The notes below the pieces were generated by a model. The model did no database searches and was not told the DNA's origin. It saw only the letters and a list, made by a program, of their open reading frames with translations. A program made the translations under genes and the position numbers. A stretch of DNA of 51,818 nt, taken from assembly GCA_021780215.1 (NCBI GenBank), contig JAJXZD010000192.1:1-51818 (forward strand), in the 5' to 3' direction. This DNA comes from Acidobacteriota bacterium (lineage in GTDB: Bacteria; Acidobacteriota; Terriglobia; Acidiferrales; UBA7541). This document shows positions 17,279 to 23,766 of the stretch, piece after piece. How positions within the stretch are numbered: the stretch's first letter is position 1; the number at the start of each line of letters is the position of its first letter.

Positions 17279-17710
17279 ATGTCCGAAAATGCAGTGGGAA
17301 GCGAACGAAGCCTCTGGGGACCGGTCGTGCTATTGGGGCGGGTGCTCTTCACCGCCGTTTTCATCATCTCCTCGGTCAACCATTTCAATGGGAATGATCT
17401 TGCGTATGCCCAACAGGCCGGGGTGCCTCTGGCCCGGCTGCTAGTGCCCGCTTCAGGGGCCCTCGCTCTGATTGGCGGCGCGCTGATTTTGCTCGGCTAC
17501 CGGGCCAAGCTGGGCGCGTGGCTCCTGGTACTCTTTCTGGTCCCGGTGACGCCGGTGATGCATAATTTCTGGGCCGTGAAAGACCCAATGATGGCGGCGA
17601 TGCAAATGGCGAATTTCATGAAGAACCTGTCCATGTTGGGCGGCGCGTTCTTGATCTCTCAGTTTGGCGCAGGGCCCTGGAGCCTGGACGCGCGCGGCAG
17701 AAAATCATAA
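17279..17710 (+). CDS. DoxX-family membrane protein
   Basis: A 143-residue four-helix membrane protein of the DoxX/DoxD family. Helix 1 carries the family motif R-x-L-F-x-x-x-F-I-x-S (GRVLFTAVFIISSVNHF), and LIGGALILLGYRAKLGAWLLVLFLVPV spans helices 2 and 3. DoxX proteins are linked to redox or sulfur stress functions at the membrane, but the role of this type is not settled. The ATG is preceded by a GGGAGGA ribosome-binding site. A quinone-reductase-like gene follows 92 nt downstream, and a compact hairpin lies between them. Confidence 0.85.
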   Translation: MSENAVGSERSLWGPVVLLGRVLFTAVFIISSVNHFNGNDLAYAQQAGVPLARLLVPASGALALIGGALILLGYRAKLGAWLLVLFLVPVTPVMHNFWAVKDPMMAAMQMANFMKNLSMLGGAFLISQFGAGPWSLDARGRKS

Positions 17711-17719
17711 GCGGCAACA

Positions 17720-17737
17720 AGCGGCCCGGTGGCCGCT
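17720..17737. terminator. Compact hairpin after the doxX-like gene
   Basis: AGCGGCC (17720-17726) and GGCCGCT (17731-17737) form a perfect 7-bp stem with a 4-nt loop, starting 10 nt after the DoxX stop. No U-run follows, so it could be an attenuator or RNA-end stabiliser rather than a full terminator. Confidence 0.35.
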
Positions 17738-17802
17738 CACGGACTACTTTCGGTCAGCAGCCGGGCGAATGATCTCCGGCATATCTCACCAAGGAGCTGT
17801 TG

Positions 17803-18741
17803 ATGGCGACAATGAAGGCAGTGCGTATTCATCAGTATGGAGGTCCAGAAGTCCTTAAGTACGAAGACGCTCCGCGGCCGCAGCCCGGTCCCGGCGAGGT
17901 CCTGATTCGCGTCCATGCCACCAGCGTCAACCCCGTGGATTGGAAGGTCCGCGAGGGACATCTGCGGGAGATGATGAAATACACTTTACCCCTCATTCCC
18001 GGCTGGGATGTCTCGGGCGTGGTCGAATCCATCGGCGCGGGGGTCATGAGGCTGAAAACAGGAGACGAAGTCTATGGCCGCCCCGATATATCCCGCAACG
18101 GCGCTTATGCGGAATATATCGCCGTACGAGAATCCGAAGTGGCCCTCAAGCCGAAGTCCCTGGACCACGCTCACGCCGCGGCGATTCCCCTGGCGGCTCT
18201 CACAGCCTGGCAGGCGCTGTTCGACGCCGCCAAGCTCGCGGCCGGGCAAACCGTGTTGATTCACGGCGCTGCGGGAGGCGTGGGCACGTTCGCGGTGCAG
18301 TTCGCGAAGCTGAAGGGCGCGCGCGTGATCGCCACGGCCTCGAAGAAGAACCACGACTTTCTGCGTTCCCTGGGGGCGGCCGAGGTGATTGATTACAACA
18401 CCACCAAATTCGAGGATGTCGTGCACAACGTGGATGCCGTGCTCGATACCATCACCGGCGAGACGATGGAGCGTTCCTGGCAAGTGCTGAAGAAGGGAGG
18501 AATCCTCGTATCCATATTGCAGCCGCCCTCGGCGGAAAAGGCCGCGGCCCACGGCGTTCGCTGCGCGCACGTTTTTGTGCAGCCCAGCGTCGCGCAGCTC
18601 GATGAGATCGCCGGTCTGGTGGATTCGGGAAAGATCAAGCCTATCATCGAGCGCGTCTATCCACTTTCTGAAGCTCGCGCCGCGCAGGACTCCAACCAGG
18701 GAGGCCACACGCGCGGGAAAGTCGTCTTGAAGGTCCTGTAG
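17803..18741 (+). CDS. Zinc-free medium-chain reductase (NADPH:quinone reductase-like)
   Basis: A 312-residue medium-chain dehydrogenase/reductase. The N-terminal GroES-like part includes GPGEVLIRVHATSVNPVDWK and lacks the Cys/His zinc ligands of alcohol dehydrogenases. The cofactor fold has HGAAGGVGTFAVQFAKLKGA, the AAxxGVG motif of quinone oxidoreductases. It probably reduces quinones or enones with NADPH in the cytosol. The longest frame begins at TTG 17800, but the AAGGAG at 17791-17796 sits 6 nt from the ATG at 17803, which is therefore the better start. It follows the DoxX gene on the same strand. Confidence 0.88.
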   Translation: MATMKAVRIHQYGGPEVLKYEDAPRPQPGPGEVLIRVHATSVNPVDWKVREGHLREMMKYTLPLIPGWDVSGVVESIGAGVMRLKTGDEVYGRPDISRNGAYAEYIAVRESEVALKPKSLDHAHAAAIPLAALTAWQALFDAAKLAAGQTVLIHGAAGGVGTFAVQFAKLKGARVIATASKKNHDFLRSLGAAEVIDYNTTKFEDVVHNVDAVLDTITGETMERSWQVLKKGGILVSILQPPSAEKAAAHGVRCAHVFVQPSVAQLDEIAGLVDSGKIKPIIERVYPLSEARAAQDSNQGGHTRGKVVLKVL

Positions 18742-18762
18742 CCAAGGCATTTGAGGAACCTG

Positions 18763-18793
18763 GCGCCGGATGACCTTTCCCGCCATCCGGCGC
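18763..18793. terminator. Strong 10-bp hairpin after the quinone-reductase-like gene
   Basis: GCGCCGGATG (18763-18772) pairs perfectly with CATCCGGCGC (18784-18793) over an 11-nt loop, 22 nt after the stop at 18741. The stem is strong, but the following sequence is only mildly T-rich. It probably ends the doxX/quinone-reductase transcript. Confidence 0.5.
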
Positions 18794-18896
18794 TTGCGCT
18801 CCCTTCCGTAGTACGGCAACGGCACCGAAAACGCCTGTGTGCCTTGCCCTCCCCATGACTGGTCGTGCGGTCATTGCGCATTTTGGCGCAAGAGAC

Positions 18897-18924
18897 TTGA
18901 CGACGGCTTCGAAATCGGTAAACT
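18897..18924 (+). promoter_or_regulatory. Sigma-70 promoter for the 94-aa protein; probable leaderless start
   Basis: TTGACG (18897-18902) and TAAACT (18919-18924) are 16 bp apart. Only 12 nt separate the -10 from the ATG at 18937, so transcription would begin about 5 nt before the start codon. No ribosome-binding site fits in that space. Confidence 0.5.
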
Positions 18925-18936
18925 GCGCTTTCGGCC

Positions 18937-19221
18937 ATGGCGACTCTGGCAAATCCGCTCGAAGAAGCGCTGCAGGATTTTCAGTTTCCGCAGCGCGAGG
19001 CGGCTTTTTTCTACGGCCTCTTCCTCCGCGGGCATTCGGCTGATGAGCTCCGCCGTGACATTGAAGTTCCCCCCATGGTGCTGGCCAAGTGGGACCGCGA
19101 GACCGTTCACGAACCGCGCCTCCGCCCGCTGCTCGAGGAGGTGGTCCGCTACCGCCAGCGTGTCCTGGCAATTTTCGAAGGCCTGATCGGGCACGACGCC
19201 GCCGCGCAGCGGCTGCAGTAA
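18937..19221 (+). CDS. Small helical protein of unknown function
   Basis: A 94-residue protein, mostly helical, starting MATLANPLEEALQDFQFPQ. It contains FFYGLFLRGHSADELRRDIEVPPMVLAKWD, which reads like a helix-turn-helix (a short G-x-S-A/P-x-x-L-x-x-x-I segment followed by a recognition-like helix), and ends with a basic helix (LEEVVRYRQRVLAIFEGL). A DNA-binding or protein-protein role is plausible but not shown. It has no ribosome-binding site, while a good promoter ends 12 nt before the ATG, so the mRNA is probably leaderless. It sits directly upstream of the benzoyl-CoA reductase operon on the same strand but is separated by 243 bp containing a regulator palindrome. Confidence 0.7.
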   Translation: MATLANPLEEALQDFQFPQREAAFFYGLFLRGHSADELRRDIEVPPMVLAKWDRETVHEPRLRPLLEEVVRYRQRVLAIFEGLIGHDAAAQRLQ

Positions 19222-19324
19222 CCCCGGCGTCTCGCCAGCGAGTAGCCCCAACCTCCACCCAGAAGCAATACTGTTTCAAGAAGCTCTTTGTTCCGGGAGG
19301 GCCTCTCAAAAAAAAACAGAATTT

Positions 19325-19340
19325 TGTGATTTGCATCACT
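19325..19340 (+). promoter_or_regulatory. CRP/FNR-superfamily-type operator upstream of the reductase operon
   Basis: TGTGA (19325-19329), six bases, then TCACT (19336-19340) matches the CRP half-site pattern TGTGA-N6-TCACA at 9 of 10 fixed positions. It lies 125 nt before the first benzoyl-CoA reductase gene. A possible promoter, TTGCAT (19331-19336) and TATTTG (19354-19359) with 17-bp spacing, overlaps it. Benzoyl-CoA pathway operons in several anaerobes are controlled by CRP/FNR-family proteins (for example AcpR and AadR), so the match is meaningful, though the regulator is not in this window. Confidence 0.5.
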
Positions 19341-19464
19341 GCGACAAATCAATTATTTGAGTACCGTAATGTGTGTTTGGGCTGTGCTCGCGGGCGATGG
19401 GGAAGAGTTCCTTGCGTGGCGCGGCCATTGGGGGACGTTCCAGAGCAGATGCTAGGGGCAATCC

Positions 19465-20631
19465 ATGACGCTGGCAACCATTGATTCAACGTTCGAACGC
19501 TGCACTGAGATTATTGGCGACTTGAACTTTCCGGAAGTGCGCCGTTGGAAGGACGAGCATCCCGGCGGCAAAGCGGTGGCGCATTTCCCGGTCTATGCGC
19601 CGGTCGAGCTGATTCACGCCTGCGGGATCTTGCCCGTCACGCTCAACGGCGCGGGCGACCGCCTCGATATCCAGCACGCCGACGCACGCTTCGGTTCCTT
19701 CATCTGCTCGATCGTCAAGACGACTCTGGAAATGGGCATGACCGATCACCTGGCGATCATTGACGGCATGCTCTTCAGCACCATCTGCGATTCGGCCCGG
19801 AATCTTTGCTACGTCCTCAAGCGCAACTACCCGCACATGTATCTGGACTTCATGCACCTTCCGCACAACCCGATGCCCGGATCGGGTGTGGTGCCGTTCT
19901 TGGCGGCGGAGTACAAGCGCATCCAGGACGAGCTGGAAAAGCTTTCCGGGAAAAAGGCCACGGACGAGGGTTTGCGCAAGTCCATCGCGCTCTACAACGA
20001 GAACCGCTCGCTCCTGCGCGATCTTTATGCGTTGCGCGCCGAGAAGCCGGAGGTCCTGCGCACCTCGGAGCTCTACGCGCTGATGCGCGCTGGCAACTTT
20101 ATGCCGGTCGAGACCCACAACCTCTGGCTGGTCGAGGCGCTGGGAGAATTGCGCGGGCGCACGGGGAAGCCGCGTGATTCGATCCGCGTCGTCGTTGAAG
20201 GCTCGTTCTGCGAGCAGCCGCCGCTCGATTTGATCCGGATCATCGAGGATGCAGGCTGCTACGTCGTGGATGATGATTTCATCGTGGGCCGCCGCTGGTT
20301 CACCGAGGATGTGCCCGAAACGGGAGACCCGCTCACGGCCCTGGCGGACAGCTACGTAAACCGCTCGGTGTATTCTTCGGTGCGGCATGATGCGCGCAAG
20401 CCTCGGCAGAAGGAGCTGGTGAAAAAGGTTCACGCGCGCAATGCCCGCGCGGTGATCATGCTGATCGCCAAATTCTGCGAGCCCGCGTTATTTGACTATG
20501 TCCTGTTCAAGCGGGAACTGGAGGCGCAGGGCATTCCGCATCTCCTGCTGGAATTCGAGGAAAAGGCATTCACGTTCGAGCGTTTGCGAACGGAAGTTGA
20601 GACTTTCGTTGAATCGCTTTTGTTTGAGTGA
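19465..20631 (+). CDS. bcrC: Benzoyl-CoA reductase subunit C (BcrC/BzdN type)
   Basis: One of two active-site subunits of ATP-dependent class I benzoyl-CoA reductase, of the 2-hydroxyacyl-CoA dehydratase superfamily. The 388-residue length equals known BcrC/BzdN proteins. The three cysteines expected to hold the 4Fe-4S cluster are visible at the superfamily positions: C53 (IHACGILPV), C108 (STICDSARN) and C338 (AKFCEP). The reaction is two-electron Birch-like reduction of benzoyl-CoA to cyclohexa-1,5-diene-1-carboxyl-CoA in the cytosol with reduced ferredoxin. The ribosome-binding site is weak. It is the first gene of the C-B-A-D operon. Other superfamily substrates are possible, but the paired activase genes downstream favour benzoyl-CoA reductase. 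Confidence 0.85.
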   Translation: MTLATIDSTFERCTEIIGDLNFPEVRRWKDEHPGGKAVAHFPVYAPVELIHACGILPVTLNGAGDRLDIQHADARFGSFICSIVKTTLEMGMTDHLAIIDGMLFSTICDSARNLCYVLKRNYPHMYLDFMHLPHNPMPGSGVVPFLAAEYKRIQDELEKLSGKKATDEGLRKSIALYNENRSLLRDLYALRAEKPEVLRTSELYALMRAGNFMPVETHNLWLVEALGELRGRTGKPRDSIRVVVEGSFCEQPPLDLIRIIEDAGCYVVDDDFIVGRRWFTEDVPETGDPLTALADSYVNRSVYSSVRHDARKPRQKELVKKVHARNARAVIMLIAKFCEPALFDYVLFKRELEAQGIPHLLLEFEEKAFTFERLRTEVETFVESLLFE

Positions 20632-20637
20632 GGACCC

Positions 20638-21993
20638 ATGACAGAGAAGCCGGCGGCAGGCAAGGGCGCTGCGGAAAAGCCCAAATCGGAATATCGCGGA
20701 CAGATCCACAAGCTCCAGAAGGATCTGATGACCCGGTGGTACCAGCGGCTGGAAGAGTCCGCTCTCACCGGCAACCCCAAATCCGTCTCTTTGTTGATTT
20801 CGGGGGCTTGTGTCGAGCTGCTCGAATCGTTTGATGTCGTGCCCATCTACCCGGAAGTCAACGCGCTGCAGCTGGCCATCCGGCACGAGTCACTCGAACC
20901 CATCCTCTATGCCGAGCAGATGGGCTACGCTTCGGATAACTGCGCCTACGTCAAGGCCGACGTCGGGGCGATGATGCTGCGAGTGACGCCGACCGGCACC
21001 AAAATGCCCACGCCGGCCCTGGCCCTGTGCAATTTCGTGGGCTGCAATGTCTACACCAAATGGTTCGAGCATCTCTCGGAATTCCAGCAGACGCCTCTTT
21101 ACATGCTGGATACGCCCTTCATGCGCACCGATTCGCCGCGCAAGGAGGACGTGGCCTATATCGTCCAGCAATTACACGAGATAGTGAAGATTCTCGAGCA
21201 GATTACCGGGAAGAAGTTTGATATCGACCGCTTCCGGCATGCCGTACAGTGCTCGCGCCAGGTTGAGGAAATGTGGTCGCGCATCAAGCGCCTGGCGCAG
21301 AACGTCCCGGCTCCCTTCGACGCCTACTTCGACGCAATCACTCTGATGGGCCCGCTTTACACTTACCGCGCCAACCCGAAGGGCGTGGAATTTTTCGAAG
21401 TGGCGCTTCGTGAGCTGCAGGAAAAGGTGGATCGCAAGGAGGGAGTCTACGACCAGGAGCGCTTCCGCGTGGTCATCGAAGGCCCGCCGCCCTACCCCTA
21501 TTTCCGCTCCTTCCGCGACATGCTTTCCTCGTGGAAGGCGGTGTCCGTGGCCTCCACGTATTCAACGGTGGGCGGCTTGTGGGAATTCGGCTTCCGCCAC
21601 GACGCGGAAAACCCGTTCGAGGCCGTGGCCCTGCACATGCTCGAGCAGAATCTGTGCAACCGCAACATGCTCCAGCGCTATGAGCAGATCCGCCGCTACG
21701 TCGAGGAATGGAAGGCTGACGGGCTGATCATCCACTTCGTCAAGAGTTGCCGCCTGTTTTCCGCGGGACAGGGCGATATGCGCGACTACTTCACCCGGAC
21801 GCTCGGTATTCCCACGCTCTATCTGGAATCGGACATTGAGGACCCGCGCTACTTCGGCGAGGCGCAGATCAAGAACCGCGTGGACGCGTACTTCGAGGCC
21901 CTGGGCCATGCCCAGGCCACGGGCGCAGCCGTGGCGCACGCCTCTTCCCAGGCGGCCGGGCCCTCGGCGCAAAACTTGCGGGTTATTGATTGA
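20638..21993 (+). CDS. bcrB: Benzoyl-CoA reductase subunit B (BcrB/BzdO type)
   Basis: Second active-site subunit of the class I benzoyl-CoA reductase. The 451-residue protein matches the BcrB/BzdO size. Cluster-type cysteines are visible at C58 (SGACVELL), C131 and C136 (LCNFVGCN) and C371 (VKSCRLFSAG). Family-like blocks include VIEGPPPYPYF and STVGGLWEFGFRH. It forms a heterodimer with the BcrC product, each subunit carrying one 4Fe-4S cluster near the substrate. It begins 6 nt after the previous stop, with GAGG just upstream of the ATG. The Ala/Ser/Gln-rich last 30 residues look like a flexible tail. Confidence 0.87.
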   Translation: MTEKPAAGKGAAEKPKSEYRGQIHKLQKDLMTRWYQRLEESALTGNPKSVSLLISGACVELLESFDVVPIYPEVNALQLAIRHESLEPILYAEQMGYASDNCAYVKADVGAMMLRVTPTGTKMPTPALALCNFVGCNVYTKWFEHLSEFQQTPLYMLDTPFMRTDSPRKEDVAYIVQQLHEIVKILEQITGKKFDIDRFRHAVQCSRQVEEMWSRIKRLAQNVPAPFDAYFDAITLMGPLYTYRANPKGVEFFEVALRELQEKVDRKEGVYDQERFRVVIEGPPPYPYFRSFRDMLSSWKAVSVASTYSTVGGLWEFGFRHDAENPFEAVALHMLEQNLCNRNMLQRYEQIRRYVEEWKADGLIIHFVKSCRLFSAGQGDMRDYFTRTLGIPTLYLESDIEDPRYFGEAQIKNRVDAYFEALGHAQATGAAVAHASSQAAGPSAQNLRVID

Positions 21994-22003
21994 GGAGAAG
22001 ACC

Positions 22004-22843
22004 ATGAGACTGGCTGCGGGTGTGGATGTTGGTTCGACGCAGACGAAGGCGATCATCATGTCCGACGACGGCGGAATCCAGATCGCCGGGCGCGCCCTGG
22101 TGGACACCGGGGCCAACGTGCAGAAGGCCGCCGACAACGGCTTCCGTCAGGCATGCCAGGTGGCCGGCGTGTCGCCGCAGGATGTGGGCTACGTCGTGGG
22201 CACCGGCTACGGCCGCTACAAGATCACCTTCGGCAACACCCAGATGACCGAGATCAGTTGCCACGCGCGCGGCGCGCACTTCCTGTATCCCAATACCCGC
22301 ACCGTGATTGACATGGGCGGGCAGGACGCCAAGGCCATATCCGTCGGGGCCAGCGGCGAAGTGCTCGACTTCGTGATGAACGACAAGTGCGCCGCCGGCA
22401 CCGGCCGTTTCCTTTCCAACGCCGCCGATGTGATGGGCGTGACCCTCGATGGAATCGGGCCCCTGTCGCAAAAGGGCAAAAATCCCGTGAAGATCACGAC
22501 GGTCTGCACCGTCTTCGTCGAATCCGACATCCTTTCCTATCTCTCGCTCGGCAAGAAGCCGGAGGACATTTTGAGCGGCGTCCATCTGGCGATTGCGAAG
22601 AGGACCATCTCTCTGGCGCGGCGCGTTCCCATCGAGCAGGCCATCACCATGACTGGCGGCGTATCCCGCAATATCGGTATGGTGCGCGCCCTCGAGGAGG
22701 TCCTGGGCACGGAATTGCAAGTCAGCCCGGAGGCGCACTACACGGGCGCCATCGGTGCGGCCATTTTCGCGCTGGAAAAGCTGGGGCAGTCGTTTGAATC
22801 CGACGTACGGAGGACGGCCAATGCAACGCGTAGCGGGGATTGA
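22004..22843 (+). CDS. bcrA: Benzoyl-CoA reductase ATPase subunit A (BzdP-like)
   Basis: ASKHA-fold ATPase that hydrolyses ATP to drive low-potential electrons into the BC heterodimer. The 279-residue protein has the phosphate-1 loop DVGSTQTKA (residues 8-16), DMGGQDAK of the phosphate-2/adenosine region, and the two cluster cysteines C129 (NDKCAAGTGRF) and C168 (TTVCTVFVESD). These sit at almost the same positions as C127 and C166 of the 2-hydroxyglutaryl-CoA dehydratase activase, with which the A/D dimer shares its bridging 4Fe-4S cluster. At 279 residues it is shorter than Thauera BcrA and closer to the Azoarcus BzdP size, as I recall those. GAGGAG precedes the ATG. Confidence 0.88.
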   Translation: MRLAAGVDVGSTQTKAIIMSDDGGIQIAGRALVDTGANVQKAADNGFRQACQVAGVSPQDVGYVVGTGYGRYKITFGNTQMTEISCHARGAHFLYPNTRTVIDMGGQDAKAISVGASGEVLDFVMNDKCAAGTGRFLSNAADVMGVTLDGIGPLSQKGKNPVKITTVCTVFVESDILSYLSLGKKPEDILSGVHLAIAKRTISLARRVPIEQAITMTGGVSRNIGMVRALEEVLGTELQVSPEAHYTGAIGAAIFALEKLGQSFESDVRRTANATRSGD

Positions 22844-23696
22844 TGTCGGCTCGGGCTTCACAAAGGCGGTGATTCTGGATTCGCCGCGCACAGGAGACAG
22901 CCGCCCGGTGGTGCTCGGCCGCGGGCGGGTGCGCACCGGAACGGACCTCGACGGCGCCGCGGCGCAGGCCCTGGATCTGGCCATCCAAGAGGCCGGCCTC
23001 CAGAGGGACGATGTCGGTTACGTCGCCACCACCGGATTCGGACGCAATACGGTAACCTTCCGCGATATTCAGATGACGGAAATCACCAGCGGAGCGCGCG
23101 GCGCCCATTTTCTGTTTCCCGATGCCAACGCCATTCTCGATATCGGCAGCCAGTCCACCCGCGCGGTCACCCTCGGGACGGACGGCAAGGTGGTTCACTT
23201 CAAGACCAACGACAAATGCGCCGCCGGATCGGGAAGCTTCATCGTCCGCGCGGTCAAGTACCTGCAGATCCCGATCGAGACCGTCGGCGACGTCGCGCTG
23301 CAGGCCACCAATCCGCAGGCCATCAGCAGCATCTGCGCGGTGTTGGCCGAAAGCGAAATCATCAATCACGTCAGCGCCGGGATTGGCATCGAGGACATCG
23401 TCGGCGGTATCTACCAGTCGCTCGCCGACCGCGCCTCGATGCTCCTCAAGCGTGCGGGCACGGAAATCAATGTGGTCCTGATCGGCGGCGTGGCCGTGCA
23501 GAAGGGCATGATCAAGGCTCTCGAAACCAAGCTTAAGGCTCCGGTGCGCGTGCCGCTTCACCCGGAATTTGTCTGCGCTCTGGGAGCCGCGCTGCTGGGA
23601 ATGAAGCGTCTGGCGGCGGGAGCCGGGAGCGTGCTTTCAGCGGGGTTGCCCGTCGGCTCGGAAGGCGCATCGAACAGGCCCTCGAGCCTGGCCTAG
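22821..23696 (+). CDS. bcrD: Benzoyl-CoA reductase ATPase subunit D (BzdQ-like)
   Basis: Second, distinct ASKHA ATPase that pairs with the preceding subunit. The 291-residue protein has DVGSGFTKA (residues 8-16), DIGSQSTRA, and the cluster cysteines C133 (NDKCAAGSGSF) and C172 (SSICAVLAESE). The ATG at 22821 lies 23 nt inside the previous gene and has GGAGGA upstream, so the two are translationally coupled. Two different activase genes next to the two catalytic genes is the hallmark of class I benzoyl-CoA reductase; 2-hydroxyacyl-CoA dehydratases use a single homodimeric activase. The last 25 residues (Gly/Ser/Ala-rich) are an extension. The operon ends here, convergent with the ppiD-like gene 70 nt away. 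Confidence 0.88.
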   Translation: MQRVAGIDVGSGFTKAVILDSPRTGDSRPVVLGRGRVRTGTDLDGAAAQALDLAIQEAGLQRDDVGYVATTGFGRNTVTFRDIQMTEITSGARGAHFLFPDANAILDIGSQSTRAVTLGTDGKVVHFKTNDKCAAGSGSFIVRAVKYLQIPIETVGDVALQATNPQAISSICAVLAESEIINHVSAGIGIEDIVGGIYQSLADRASMLLKRAGTEINVVLIGGVAVQKGMIKALETKLKAPVRVPLHPEFVCALGAALLGMKRLAAGAGSVLSAGLPVGSEGASNRPSSLA

Positions 23697-23766
23697 CCAC
23701 ATCGCAAAAGAGATTGGGGAAAGAAACCGAGGAGCGCGTGTTCCCGTAGAGGTGCGCTCGCGCGGC

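Noticed and set aside
19465-23696. 2-hydroxyglutaryl-CoA dehydratase system
   Set aside because: That system uses one homodimeric activase; here two different activase genes are paired with BcrB/BcrC-sized subunits.
23732-23759. Hairpin between the reductase operon and ppiD
   Set aside because: Only 6 bp with a 16-nt loop and no T-run; too weak to call a terminator.
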